This document shows positions 1-12,900 of a stretch of DNA of 64,000 nucleotides, in pieces (positions within the stretch are counted from its first letter, which is position 1; every line of letters starts with the position of its first letter). A model generated the notes under the pieces. That model had not been told where the DNA came from, ran no database searches, and was given only the letters and a program-made list of their open reading frames with translations. This stretch comes from Larix kaempferi (Eukaryota; Streptophyta; Pinopsida; Pinales; Pinaceae), in the NCBI GenBank assembly GCA_027924585.1, contig BSBM01000123.1, positions 13,952,001 through 14,016,000 on the forward strand, written 5' to 3'. Both the position numbers and the translations under genes were made by a program.

Positions 1-566
1 GACTTCTCCTTGCTGTAAGGCCTTCTCATTCACTGCTGTACGGCCCTCTATTCAGTACAGTACGGCCCTCTCTCTCTTGCTGTACAGACCTGCTCTTAAA
101 TGTTGCTATCTTGCCTTGGGATGCATGTCAATCCTCCTTGCTGCTCCACCTCTCTTCTTCTCAGCTCAAGCTCTTTTTCTCTCTTGAAAAGCGGGCACTT
201 TGTCTCCTCAAGCTTGTCTTCTATCAACTCATTTAGGGTAACTGCCCTAACCCTTCATCTTCTATGGTCAAGATGAAATCTTGGCTCACAAGATCAATGG
301 ATGTGATTTATTCCCTCATTGAGATGACTTAAGTCACTCAAATATTATAAAGTCACTTCACTTTACCCCAGAAATAATAAAAAAACCCAACTTGACTTTA
401 TAAAGTTACTTAACTAAGACATTTGCTTGGACTTTTGCATCTTAGGCACTATAAATGCAGTACCTCCAAGGCTCGAGCTACAAAATGCTAACACGTTTTG
501 ATTCTGCATTACATCTGGATATTGAGGAATGTGTTAAGTTATGTGTGGTTGCATTTTGACTATTCC
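1..566. other. Unassigned sequence, no gene seen
   Basis: No coding region or element boundary is recognised. The first 110 bases carry several imperfect direct copies of a short motif around GTACGGCCCTCT. The 3' end of the caulimovirid-like RT relic adjoins it, so part of this stretch may be decayed element sequence. Confidence 0.4.
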
Positions 567-857
567 TTAGAGGAGAGGCAGACCAAGATATTCTACCTCA
601 GTCCTATATAAGTCAATTTTGGATTTTGATAATACAATTCCATGTTTTGTAACTAATTCCTTGAATTGTTCGAGATGAGAATTACGGTCATCAATAGAAC
701 CTAAATTTATAAGAATGCCATCTATATATACAAGAATAAAATTATAGCATGTACTACAAACGGAATCCATCCACCTTTGAAAATAAGATGGAGCATTGTT
801 GAGACCAAAGGGCATGACCAACCATTGAAATTGACCTTGTGTAGCACTGAGAGTTTG

Positions 858-879
858 TATATATATATATATATATATA
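858..879. repeat. (TA)n microsatellite
   Basis: About eleven TA dinucleotides. The tract lies inside the RT relic, between the FDCKSGF segment and the palm segment, where it has replaced or displaced coding sequence. Confidence 0.95.
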
Positions 880-882
880 CTT

Positions 883-1164
883 AGATCTGATTCGGTAGAA
901 TCCACTCTTGCAGTCAAACTTGTCATATGTTTTGTTGCCTATTAGATGTGTCAACAAAGTATCTTTGTGATGCATGGGATACTTAAACATTATAGTGATG
1001 CCATTAGGAGGAATATAATTGATAGATCTGATTTGGTAGAATCCACTCTTGCAGTCAAATTTGTCATATGTTTTGTTGCCTATTAGATGTGTCAACAGAG
1101 TATCTTCGTGATGCATGGGATACTTAAACATTATAGTGATGCCATTAGGAGGAATATAACTGAT
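883..1164. repeat. 141-bp tandem duplication inside the RT relic
   Basis: Two direct copies (883-1023 and 1024-1164) differ at only a few positions. The unit is 47 codons, so the copy is in frame and the FDCKSGF-containing segment appears twice in the minus-strand translation. Confidence 0.92.
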
Positions 1165-1389
1165 AACCATCATTTTCTTTCCTCTTTTTTATTCATTATG
1201 TTTATTTACGATATTTACCATAAATGCATAGCAACAAAATTTAGACATTGACGGTCTGATTAATTTGTATTCAAGTAGTTCTGCAATGGCTCCCTCCATG
1301 TCCTTACTATCTAATGGTTTGATAAAAATTGCCTTCCCATATGCTATAGCTCTTGTTAAAAGTTTTGATTTCATATTCTTGCTTGACAT

Positions 1390-4280
1390 TTTCCTGGAAT
1401 CCCTGTAGATTTAGATTACAACATTCATCTAAATTTATGACATAGATTCACCCATTCCTGAAGCCTTTCATCCATCTAGCTTGTATTGAGTCCATCAAAA
1501 TCTAAAGGTAAATTGAGGGATGACTTAACATTCAAATTCTCATTAGCTTTTGCCTGAACATTGAGAATTTCCAGATTCAACTCTGCAATAGCTAGGGAAA
1601 GGTTCTATTTTTAGAATATGTTTTAGTTAATGCCTTTGTCTTTTTGCTTCTTTTATTTCTTCTACTGGTACAAACAAATGTTGCATCTTCTCCACAAACT
1701 TATATGACATTTCAACATTCTTTACAAAGGTAGTATATGTAATGCCCTGTTTTGACGTTACCATCTAAACTACCCTATGACCTATTTTATATTTTGCTTA
1801 TTATCTATGGAACTCAGTTAGAATGATAACATTGTATTGCATGGACATATAGACCTACTATTTTGCGGAAGTTATATATACATGTGTTTATGTTAATATT
1901 GTTAATGATGGTTGTTCATTGATTTTATCTCTAGCATGCAAATTTAAATGAGATGTTTCGGTACTGTTATCACGCAACTTGTAGTTGCCCCTTTATGATG
2001 ATCCTATTCCGGACGGTAGAGGAGTTAGGCAATTAAAGAGGTGATCTTAGAGTATCCCGATCCCCAAAATGGATCGGTTGTCATGCCGATCAGGATTCTC
2101 TTCAGTTTAAGCCAATGAATGTGTGGCTAAGGGGGAGACCCTAGCCTATCCTTGCGGGAAAGACCAACAAACAAAACACCAAACGGATAATTAAATAGAT
2201 GAAGGATGCCCTAAGAGAGGCTTAAGGGATAATTAAAGATGTGAGATGAAATGCAAATAAATTATTTCTCAACAACTTAATGAATTATAGAAATCCGGCT
2301 TTGAAGTGCTAGGTGAAAAATGACTAAGTCGATACCTTAGGGGGATTCGAAGCAATCAAATTATGAAATGCCCAGGATAGCAATTTAGTTAACAAATTAG
2401 GAGTCCTAACACTTATTTGATTTGCATGGATGACAGGTTAAACAATGAAAAGAATCACTTGCAAAAATTCCAATCACAAACTCAAAAGAACAGCCCCCTG
2501 GCAAGGGGTGCGAATTAGTTGCAGGGATAAGTGCCTTGTTCATATGGGAAAATGGAGTTCAAAAATGATGCCCTAGGGTTACTAGAGATTTTGCGAGATG
2601 GCAAGAAATACCCAAATGCCAGAAAGTTGAAAATCCAAGTGATATGACCCAGGGAATTTTTCTAGTTACTACAAGTTAGGTTTTTTCAGTTAATTTTTAT
2701 TGCTGACAATGGAAGTAGAGAAAACAAGCAGAGAAGAGAGATTTAACTTGCTTGGAAATGAGAAATGTTGTCAGATGTTTCCCCTCGTCCAACGTTGTCA
2801 ACTTGGATGATTAATTTTACTCTCGGTTGAAGCTCCAATTTGTCCAGTGTACCCTCCTGCCAAGGATAAACCAAACACAATAAGAATAAACTAAAATTGT
2901 GCTTGAATCTAAATTCAAAAAGAAAGAAATGCATGCAAGATAAATTAGAGAGAGACTAAGATCGAATGCTAAGCAAAATCGATAAGAGAAACCCTCTAAG
3001 TACATAAAACGTGGAGAGAGAGAGAGAGAGAGAGTCTCCTCCACAGAGTCACTCTCCACATCAAACACCCTCTTGCAAGCAATGATCAACACCAAAAATA
3101 TGTCGGGACATGAAAGCTAAACATCCAGTGCCCAAAGGGACTTAGAAACACAAGAGTCACAAACGCCTCAAAGATTTCACAAGCATGCCAAAAGATCTTC
3201 TATTATTGCCTTCAATACAAGAGCCAAAGTCCCTTTACAATGAGGTGTCTCCTCTCTTAAATAGTTTTGAGATAGACCAAATCCCTAACCACTTTTTAAA
3301 TGAGCGGTTGAGATTAAAAGATAATACAATGATAATCAATGGTGGAGATCTAATCTCACACTCACTACATGGATCAACTAGATGAGGGGGGTGAATTTCC
3401 TCACAATGCTTGAATACATCAAATGATATAACATGATAATATATCAAAAAGGGGGTCTCCTAGGGGCCAACGTGCCTCCTAGGGACATAACATAACATCC
3501 TCACATAGTACATGGTACAAAATGATATATTCTCAAGCCAAAACGTCACCCTCCCTAGGAAGTGCGAATTGCCCAAGAGAGGCAAAACATGAAGTGCTAA
3601 TGCTGAAGATGATAAAAATATGTGTGAAGATGTCTGGATACTCTCTGGAGCATGAAGAAGAACATCCAAGTCAAAATTTTGCCTTCCATTCACCCTCTAT
3701 TCCATTTACTAAACCATGGTCACTTTAATTAATTTAATTTATCTGTTGAATATCCTTTGTAAACCATATAATATGCCCAAAACATGATCTTCCGCTGCCC
3801 AAAATAAAAATATTCCTATGCCAAAAATTCCAAAAAATAGCAATTTGGTAAACTCATTACTCACCCCAAAAACGATTTGGGTGGAAGGCCTTCAAATAAT
3901 TTTTCCAAAATTTAATAAAAATTGGTTCACTGCATTGAACCAATATTTGCATTTCTGAAGCACTGGAATGATGAAACTAGCCTCCAAAGGCATAAAAAAC
4001 AATATTGGGACATATGTAATGATACTTGGCCCTGAGGCTATGCTCGTTGACCAAGTCAAGAAAGTTGACTAGGTCCAAACTCCAAACTGACCAAAAACTG
4101 ATAACTGAGCCAAACTGAATGAATCATCATGCACATTGGGTGAAATATGCTCTCCTATGTATGTTAATAACCAAACTAAAACGTTGAGTAACATAACAGT
4201 GGTGATCAATCATTAAATAATCATAAGACTTGTGCAAAAGTAGTTAGACAATTCTTCATGAAGCCATTTACATATGCCTA
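1390..4280. other. Unassigned sequence between the RT relic and the TR-GAG element
   Basis: Only short, non-homologous open frames are present. At 1738 a stretch begins TGTAATGCCCTG, which resembles the start of some plant gypsy LTRs, but no matching end or target duplication was found. A GA microsatellite lies at 3013-3034. The right edge joins, across the TR-GAG insertion, to the sequence at 13347. Confidence 0.4.
3013..3034. repeat. (GA)n microsatellite
   Basis: Eleven GA dinucleotides in a row in otherwise unassigned sequence. Confidence 0.9.
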
Positions 4281-4285
4281 CTTAC

Positions 4286-7200
4286 TGTTGCCGCCTGGTT
4301 CCACACCTGGGAAAACGCAGCAGAAGTCTTCAAGCTGCTGGTGTGGCCTTGGGGGCAAGTCAGAGTCAAGTGCTGTCACTTGGGACTCGACTCCTCCGTC
4401 TAGGCTTTCCTAGCGAAGCCAAGGGGGGTGGACCCTAAAAAATAAAAAGAAACTAAAGCCTCTAATCTAGGAATTAGAAAAATACTTTTTGACAACCAAT
4501 AACAGACAACATATATTTTGATCAAATAAAACAATCATTTATCATTTGCTCTCATTTAAAATAGCCATCATTTAACTGCACATTAGTCAACAATATAAAA
4601 TAAAAATTGCAACAAGACCAGTGCCTTACAATGGAGTCAAATAACAAATGCATAAGCAGAAAAGGTAAATGTTGTGCGAGTGTTCTTGGTTTATTTTAAA
4701 AATTAATGTGGTGGTGATCTTTTTATTAAGGCAGGTGGGTTCCCGATATACGCAAGGTACGGGGGAACATGTCCGGAATTTTGAAGCGTGGCTTCCCTCT
4801 CAGGCTTTGGGCTGAATCGGAGTCTCGAGGAGGTGTTCAGATGCTATACCAACGAGGGCAAGCCTAACGGTTTCCAAGAGGTCACTATCCAGTGTTATCC
4901 CAAGCCTTCTGGAAAATTTGCCCACGGCAACAAAAATACGAGTTGTGCCGGATTTTCACAAAAGGATTTTTTATTGGGGTGGTGTTAAGTCCTATTACTA
5001 GTCATCCCCTCCTTTCTGATGTGTACCAACTGGATCAGACTGAGCTGCAAGTTGGCCACAGAGCATACGGGAGAAGACCTTGGTATTTTTATAAAAAAAT
5101 TATGAACCCAAATTTTATCTTTGTTAAAACCCCAGGAGTCTCTTTTCAGGCACGTATTTCGGGCAAGCCCTCATACATAAACCCTACTTCGGGAAAGCAA
5201 GGGGGGCGTTATGAGTTTGTAAAAAAAATGTGAAAAACTAGGTTGTGAGTGAACTTGTGGCCCGCCAGTGGAACGGACCAACAAGGTTTATTTTAATCCT
5301 AATTGATTTTATTAGATGCCGGAAAACAAAGAAATAAACTACTCTAAAAAATCACGCCATGAAAATGAGACGACACAGGCCACCCCTGGGGGGATGGGGT
5401 ATGGGCGCTGGCTAGCCCACTTGCTCTCGTTTAAAATTGTTTACAATGATTTAGAGAAGTGCCCCAGTCTACTTAATGTGACTTGGTGGCTTACAAAATT
5501 ATAGGAAAAAATATGACCGGTTTTGAAAAATATGAAAATTTGTCCTCCGGATCGCCTGGATGCTCGAAATTTCGGCAGCACTTCCTCCTACCTGTTCGTC
5601 TTTTGCTGCAAACCAGCAAGCAATAATTAGTATAAGATGCCCAAAAACACTTTAAGAGTGTCTTTGGAACACCTCCTAAAAAACCCAAAAAAATCTAAGT
5701 TAAAAACTAAGTAAAAATGACTAAAAATAACCAAGTAAAACAAGCTATGGGGCTTGTCTACCTGGGATCTTTGCTAGCCTTTAATGGCTGCAAATTTCAA
5801 GCTCTAGGACAGCCAAATATATCTTTTATATCAGCACTACAACTACCCAACAAGACTTAAAAAAGATATGACGATTTTACTTGCAAGCCTTTTGAAAAGT
5901 AGATGCTAAATGAAGGAAAATCTAACAGTTAAAGATATGAGCTTTGTAACTGTCTAAACCAATCCTTTATGAAAAGATTTCTGATCTATTTAAAATACAA
6001 TATGAGCATATAAATCAGAAATATTTCAAATAAAAGTAACCAGTTAACCAAAGAAAAAATTTTGTTTATATAAGCTGAGGAAGAGAAAAGAGACAGAATG
6101 GTCCTTGAAACCAAAGACTTTGGAAGCTTGGAAGTGGGAAACCGAGGGTGAGATCCACCAAAATGTGTACAGAAGAAGAAAATGGAGAGCAAACAAGCTA
6201 TCCTCCTCTTCACACCTGTCAACCTGTAGCAAACAAAACTCACAGAAAAACCATCAAACTAGAAATGCACATGGTTAGAAATCAAAATAGTATGAGCATA
6301 AACAAATGAAACATATAAACTTTGAATCTCTAACCAATATGACAAATGCAAGAACAAATTAAAACAAACAAGATTAATTGTTCCTTCCCACAAAATCGTT
6401 ACCAATCCTTCAAGCAGGCTAGTAGATGGCTGGAAATTACATGCACGGAACTTGAAATTGCTACAAAATACTCCACATCAAGAGACCATGAAACCACTCA
6501 CAAAAGTATCACACATATGGACCTCCAAAGTCTTTTTATTAATCAACAAAATAGCATAAGCTTAGTACATATTTCTGCTCTCTCTCCAACTAGAGAAAAT
6601 GGAGTGGGCAGCCATGCTTAAATAGCCAAAGATGGAGAGAAATGGGTGGAATGAGTGGCATAACTCGTGGAGAAAATGGGGCTGCCCACTCCCATGTAAT
6701 GGGCTGCCAAAATCAGCCCCAAATCAGCTAAAAATCAGCCATGTGACAGCCCATAAACATAGCTGCAAATTCCATGATTGAAGGGGCCCAATTTTGGGAA
6801 ATATGCCCCCCTCAAATGGGGAAGTAATCCCACTAATATAGCTGCCCGGAATCTTTCCAAAATCAGCTCTTACAACTCCTAAAACATAGCTGAAAAAATC
6901 AGTCCATAAATCACTCCCAAAATTTAATATTTTTATGAGTCATTTTTTCACTTTTTCAATTTTTTATGACTTTTTTGGGTTTTTTGACTTTTTTGGATTT
7001 TTGTGGAAAAATAATCACCCAAACATTAGAAAGAGTGGGTTTAGGGGTTTAGGGGGTGCTCTGAGTTAGAAAACGAGCACCCCTAAGGCAAAAAATACCT
7101 CCAGACGCCCCTTATAGGCCAATTACAAATTTTTTAATTGAACCATTAAAAAATGGCCCAATTTACGGAAAAATTAAAACTTGCCGAAAATTAAAAACAA

Positions 7201-7628
7201 CCTAGGGGGACTTAGCACATGTCCATATGACTCAAAATTAACGCCTAGCATGTTCATATACATTGACCCATAGACTCTAATAATCCCCTAAGGCCCGTCA
7301 GCCTCCCCAGGCATTCCAGCTTTGGAGGAGCAGGAGAAAAACCAATTAATTATGTTATGCACTGATGTAAGACATAATAGATAGGTGAAAAAACTCCTTG
7401 GAATACCTGACTTAGCCAAAAAGTCCTAGGGAACCAAGTCTTTTACAAAACACCATGCTAGTACGTTTTGTTACAAACCCCGCAGGGCCATGGACATGTG
7501 GAAAAAAGTTAAAAATGGGGGCCTTTAAAAGGCCAGCTGGATATCAAATCACCAAAAATGAACATGTATCATGTTCCACTCTGCCCGCTCGCTTGATAGT
7601 CCATCTAAGTACAACTTAGCTGGCAACA
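4286..7628 (-). repeat. 3' LTR of the TR-GAG element
   Basis: Direct repeat of 9999-13341 at a constant offset of 5,713 bp. The short open frames it holds recur unchanged in the other copy and are not genes. It contains runs of T-rich sequence with repeated GACTTTTTTGG-like motifs near 6970-7010 (plus-strand text). Confidence 0.95.
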
Positions 7629-7928
7629 TCTGGCTCCAACTGTGGGACGTGTGCTCGATCTGGTCTTCAAGTAAGGAGAGCATACGAGAATACCAGAATC
7701 TCCGGTTTCTATGACCTGTAAAAACATCTCAACTTGACAAGAAAACCTTTCAGTAGCACAAGTTCTTATAAGAAGCCAATGAACCATAAGTTGCATTATT
7801 CAAAAACTAAAAATTGACTAATGAAAAATTCTGAGTACATAAAAGGAAAGTATTGAAAAAGAAATGTTGAAAGTAAATGCTCACTTGATGAGCTTATTTT
7901 CCTACTCTAAGCATAACAAAATAAAATG

Positions 7929-9605
7929 CTAAGTAAAATGATAAATCCAATGCAACCATCTTAACATTTTATCAATATAAAATCTTTTAACCTTGTGTTT
8001 GGTTACCAGCCAAAACAAGGGTACCTTGTTTAGAAAATGCAAACCTGCATGATAATTCTGGATTGAAAGATTGGATGGTAGATCATAGGTATATGATAAA
8101 TCTTTGAAGTGCTTCCCCCAATGGTAAGTCCTCATGCAGGCCTCTTCTACCCATGACTGGATAGGGCTGAGAAAAAACTCGGAATGATAAGGCAGACCAA
8201 CTACCTCATCATATTGGTCCGAAAGGCTCTTCTGATAGTTTATTTCTGTGAAAGTATAAGCCCCAAGCTGCTCCAAATCATAAGGAACCTCAGAATGTGC
8301 TGATGAAGGTTGAAACTGACATTCCACTGATTCCATCCTATCCAACTCTTCGTTATACTGCTGATCCAAGTCTTCATTACTAATACTTATGCATGGCTCT
8401 GATTGATCATGAGAAGTATCTGTATGTTCTTCTTCCATGTCAAGATTCCCCAAGGTCTCAAAATCAACACTCCCCTCTCTTGATATATCAAAGATGGGTT
8501 TTTCTAAATCCGTCCAATAATCATCATACCTATCCTTGTAAATGAAAGGGGAGTCTTTGTCCATTTCATCACAACCCTGGCCATGCCCATCCTCATGTTC
8601 ATAATACTTATCCTCAGAAGGCTTGGTTTGAAAGATATTACAAGGTATAAAGTTGTCCAAGACTTCACCACTATGCGGAGAAAAAGGAGGAGTGTCATCA
8701 TAAACCATACAAAAATCATCACAAGTTTCTTTAAAGGCTCCTGTAATGGTTGCTTCCGTAGGTGAATTTGAAGTACAAACATCATCATCTTTACTAAAGT
8801 AATCCTGAAATCCCAAATCTTCAATGGCAAATTGAGGAAGCTGTTCTGAAACATCTTCAATTGAAGACCCTTCATGAATTTCTTTGTCAACTTCTATAAT
8901 GGCTTCCTCTTTAGGTAAATCAGGAATACATATGTGATCATCTTCATAGGTTTGGGAACACTCCATATTTTCAATGTTTTCAGCTATGGTGACAAGAGGA
9001 CGGTTTTCAACAAAATCTTCAGTTAAGGGTGCTTCATGGAACTCTTCGATAGGGTCATGCTGAGTCTCTTTTTTAAAGCCAGATTGTGCTATAGGGAGAT
9101 CTACACGATTGATATAACTTAGAGGCACCTCCCAATATTTATTATTCTCTGTCATGATGATACGAGGAAAGTTGGGGTCTTCCTTATGATACTCAATCCA
9201 AGGTATGAACAAGAGAAAGTACCTTCTAAGGATCCTATCCAAGTGCTCCATACTAGCTCCTTTATTATGCCATTGCCTTATAAATATTCTAAGGAGGCTC
9301 GAAAGAGAGTTAATACATTTATTTGGAAGCTCTTTAGAATACCATTGATAAACAGGTCCCTGTAATGTACTAACAAACATCTCCATTATGTTATCTTCAT
9401 ATAAGACTTTGAAGTTAGCCACAACTTTAAGAAAAGAAAAGACATGTCGGGTTTCTACATTGTCATCATCTCCCCAAAAGACCGGTAGATAATCAGATAC
9501 ATTTTCACCATCATGATAATTAGGGAAACCAGGGATGTCTGAGAAGTCAATGGGAGGATGTGCATCGGAAATTTGCTCACTAGACTCTTTATCATCCATT
9601 TTCAA
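7929..9605 (-). CDS. Gag-like capsid protein of the TR-GAG element (558 aa)
   Basis: An intact 558-codon gene, the only long open frame in the element. Residues about 30-115 match the pattern of the plant retrotransposon gag domain (PF03732-like): a helix with LQGPVYQWYSKEL, then a spacer and a segment with LLRIFIRQWH. This region of gag normally forms the capsid shell. The remaining 400 or so residues are very acidic and rich in Asp, Glu and Ser, with a short basic and aromatic tail. No CCHC zinc knuckle and no protease motif is visible, so RNA packaging would have to rely on other residues or on a helper gag. The start is the first ATG about 370 bp downstream of the primer binding site. The absence of stops over 558 codons agrees with recent insertion. 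Confidence 0.85.
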   Translation of the reverse strand: MKMDDKESSEQISDAHPPIDFSDIPGFPNYHDGENVSDYLPVFWGDDDNVETRHVFSFLKVVANFKVLYEDNIMEMFVSTLQGPVYQWYSKELPNKCINSLSSLLRIFIRQWHNKGASMEHLDRILRRYFLLFIPWIEYHKEDPNFPRIIMTENNKYWEVPLSYINRVDLPIAQSGFKKETQHDPIEEFHEAPLTEDFVENRPLVTIAENIENMECSQTYEDDHICIPDLPKEEAIIEVDKEIHEGSSIEDVSEQLPQFAIEDLGFQDYFSKDDDVCTSNSPTEATITGAFKETCDDFCMVYDDTPPFSPHSGEVLDNFIPCNIFQTKPSEDKYYEHEDGHGQGCDEMDKDSPFIYKDRYDDYWTDLEKPIFDISREGSVDFETLGNLDMEEEHTDTSHDQSEPCISISNEDLDQQYNEELDRMESVECQFQPSSAHSEVPYDLEQLGAYTFTEINYQKSLSDQYDEVVGLPYHSEFFLSPIQSWVEEACMRTYHWGKHFKDLSYTYDLPSNLSIQNYHAGLHFLNKVPLFWLVTKHKVKRFYIDKMLRWLHWIYHFT

Positions 9606-9977
9606 AGATCAATAGCCTGCATTTGAAATGACCATGGGATATACCTGGTACTGAATCAGTGGAGTTGTCAAAAGGTGAGTCTTTGTAGATTTTACTGTAA
9701 TGGATGGACTCATCTACACACAAGCAGTCTCAACAAACTATATGAGAAACAAAGGGTTTTATCCCTTCAATGGAGTCGCCATGTGAGAATAAAAATATAC
9801 ATATAAAACAATCTCACAAAAAAATCTATTTTTGTTTTTCTTTGAACTTTTATAAAAGGAAAAAAAGTTAGTGGAGTCGCCAGATGAAAAATTAAAAATC
9901 TAAACTAAAGATTCATCAAACAAAGCAAAAACAAAAAGGAAAACTCAAAAGTCGTACTCCGGGAATAAAAAGACTTA

Positions 9978-9995
9978 TCCCCGGCAACGGCGCCA
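9978..9995 (-). other. Primer binding site, complementary to tRNA-Asp
   Basis: The plus-strand text TCCCCGGCAACGGCGCCA equals the 3' end of plant tRNA-Asp (GUC) as I know it. On the element's own strand it is therefore an 18-nt perfect primer site, 3 bp inside the 5' LTR. It fixes the element's orientation as minus. Confidence 0.93.
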
Positions 9996-9998
9996 AAA

Positions 9999-12900
9999 TG
10001 TTGCCGCCTGGTTCCACACCTGGGAAAACGCAGCAGAAGTCTTCAAGCTGCTGGTGTGGCCTTGGGGGCAAGTCAGAGTCAAGTGCTGTCACTTGGGACT
10101 CGACTCCTCCGTCTAGGCTTTCCTAGCGAAGCCAAGGGGGGTGGACCCTAAAAAATAAAAAGAAACTAAAGCCTCTAATCTAGGAATTAGAAAAATACTT
10201 TTTGACAACCAATAACAGACAACATATATTTTGATCAAATAAAACAATCATTTATCATTTGCTCTCATTTAAAATAGCCATCATTTAACTGCACATTAGT
10301 CAACAATATAAAATAAAAATTGCAACAAGACCAGTGCCTTACAATGGAGTCAAATAACAAATGCATAAGCAGAAAAGGTAAATGTTGTGCGAGTGTTCTT
10401 GGTTTATTTTAAAAATTAATGTGGTGGTGATCTTTTTATTAAGGCAGGTGGGTTCCCGATATACGCAAGGTACGGGGGAACATGTCCGGAATTTTGAAGC
10501 GTGGCTTCCCTCTCAGGCTTTGGGCTGAATCGGAGTCTCGAGGAGGTGTTCAGATGCTATACCAACGAGGGCAAGCCTAACGGTTTCCAAGAGGTCACTA
10601 TCCAGTGTTATCCCAAGCCTTCTGGAAAATTTGCCCACGGCAACAAAAATACGAGTTGTGCCGGATTTTCACAAAAGGATTTTTTATTGGGGTGGTGTTA
10701 AGTCCTATTACTAGTCATCCCCTCCTTTCTGATGTGTACCAACTGGATCAGACTGAGCTGCAAGTTGGCCACAGAGCATACGGGAGAAGACCTTGGTATT
10801 TTTATAAAAAAATTATGAACCCAAATTTTATCTTTGTTAAAACCCCAGGAGTCTCTTTTCAGGCACGTATTTCGGGCAAGCCCTCATACATAAACCCTAC
10901 TTCGGGAAAGCAAGGGGGGCGTTATGAGTTTGTAAAAAAAATGTGAAAAACTAGGTTGTGAGTGAACTTGTGGCCCGCCAGTGGAACGGACCAACAAGGT
11001 TTATTTTAATCCTAATTGATTTTATTAGATGCCGGAAAACAAAGAAATAAACTACTCTAAAAAATCACGCCATGAAAATGAGACGACACAGGCCACCCCT
11101 GGGGGGATGGGGTATGGGCGCTGGCTAGCCCACTTGCTCTCGTTTAAAATTGTTTACAATGATTTAGAGAAGTGCCCCAGTCTACTTAATGTGACTTGGT
11201 GGCTTACAAAATTATAGGAAAAAATATGACCGGTTTTGAAAAATATGAAAATTTGTCCTCCGGATCGCCTGGATGCTCGAAATTTCGGCAGCACTTCCTC
11301 CTACCTGTTCGTCTTTTGCTGCAAACCAGCAAGCAATAATTAGTATAAGATGCCCAAAAACACTTTAAGAGTGTCTTTGGAACACCTCCTAAAAAACCCA
11401 AAAAAATCTAAGTTAAAAACTAAGTAAAAATGACTAAAAATAACCAAGTAAAACAAGCTATGGGGCTTGTCTACCTGGGATCTTTGCTAGCCTTTAATGG
11501 CTGCAAATTTCAAGCTCTAGGACAGCCAAATATATCTTTTATATCAGCACTACAACTACCCAACAAGACTTAAAAAAGATATGACGATTTTACTTGCAAG
11601 CCTTTTGAAAAGTAGATGCTAAATGAAGGAAAATCTAACAGTTAAAGATATGAGCTTTGTAACTGTCTAAACCAATCCTTTATGAAAAGATTTCTGATCT
11701 ATTTAAAATACAATATGAGCATATAAATCAGAAATATTTCAAATAAAAGTAACCAGTTAACCAAAGAAAAAATTTTGTTTATATAAGCTGAGGAAGAGAA
11801 AAGAGACAGAATGGTCCTTGAAACCAAAGACTTTGGAAGCTTGGAAGTGGGAAACCGAGGGTGAGATCCACCAAAATGTGTACAGAAGAAGAAAATGGAG
11901 AGCAAACAAGCTATCCTCCTCTTCACACCTGTCAACCTGTAGCAAACAAAACTCACAGAAAAACCATCAAACTAGAAATGCACATGGTTAGAAATCAAAA
12001 TAGTATGAGCATAAACAAATGAAACATATAAACTTTGAATCTCTAACCAATATGACAAATGCAAGAACAAATTAAAACAAACAAGATTAATTGTTCCTTC
12101 CCACAAAATCGTTACCAATCCTTCAAGCAGGCTAGTAGATGGCTGGAAATTACATGCACGGAACTTGAAATTGCTACAAAATACTCCACATCAAGAGACC
12201 ATGAAACCACTCACAAAAGTATCACACATATGGACCTCCAAAGTCTTTTTATTAATCAACAAAATAGCATAAGCTTAGTACATATTTCTGCTCTCTCTCC
12301 AACTAGAGAAAATGGAGTGGGCAGCCATGCTTAAATAGCCAAAGATGGAGAGAAATGGGTGGAATGAGTGGCATAACTCGTGGAGAAAATGGGGCTGCCC
12401 ACTCCCATGTAATGGGCTGCCAAAATCAGCCCCAAATCAGCTAAAAATCAGCCATGTGACAGCCCATAAACATAGCTGCAAATTCCATGATTGAAGGGGC
12501 CCAATTTTGGGAAATATGCCCCCCTCAAATGGGGAAGTAATCCCACTAATATAGCTGCCCGGAATCTTTCCAAAATCAGCTCTTACAACTCCTAAAACAT
12601 AGCTGAAAAAATCAGTCCATAAATCACTCCCAAAATTTAATATTTTTATGAGTCATTTTTTCACTTTTTCAATTTTTTATGACTTTTTTGGGTTTTTTGA
12701 CTTTTTTGGATTTTTGTGGAAAAATAATCACCCAAACATTAGAAAGAGTGGGTTTAGGGGTTTAGGGGGTGCTCTGAGTTAGAAAACGAGCACCCCTAAG
12801 GCAAAAAATACCTCCAGACGCCCCTTATAGGCCAATTACAAATTTTTTAATTGAACCATTAAAAAATGGCCCAATTTACGGAAAAATTAAAACTTGCCGA

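Larger units (their letters stand above)
567..1389 (-). pseudogene. Caulimovirid-like reverse transcriptase relic (endogenous pararetrovirus fragment)
   Basis: Reading the minus strand, three frame-shifted segments together resemble the reverse transcriptase of Caulimoviridae. A start-of-RT segment (about 1389-1190) has an LIRPS-type motif. A middle segment (about 1173-883) has FDCKSGF, the wording typical of caulimovirids rather than gypsy elements. The palm segment (about 840-567) has MPFGLNNAP followed by FQRWMD and a YIDG box where YIDD is expected. The gene is broken: frames change between segments, the second catalytic Asp is replaced, the middle segment is duplicated, and a TA microsatellite sits between the middle and palm segments. 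No movement protein, coat protein or RNase H was found nearby. A gypsy-type RT is the alternative, less likely because of the FDCKSGF wording. It is a dead genomic relic. Confidence 0.7.

Noticed and set aside
1738-2250. Possible LTR starting TGTAATGCCCTG
   Set aside because: No matching end, primer site or target duplication was found in the contiguous sequence after removing the TR-GAG element.
4788-5504. Short open frames of 62-113 codons in the left TR-GAG LTR, repeated identically at 10501-11217
   Set aside because: They lie inside the LTRs, overlap each other in different frames, show no known motif, and their identity reflects LTR identity and not conservation of a protein.
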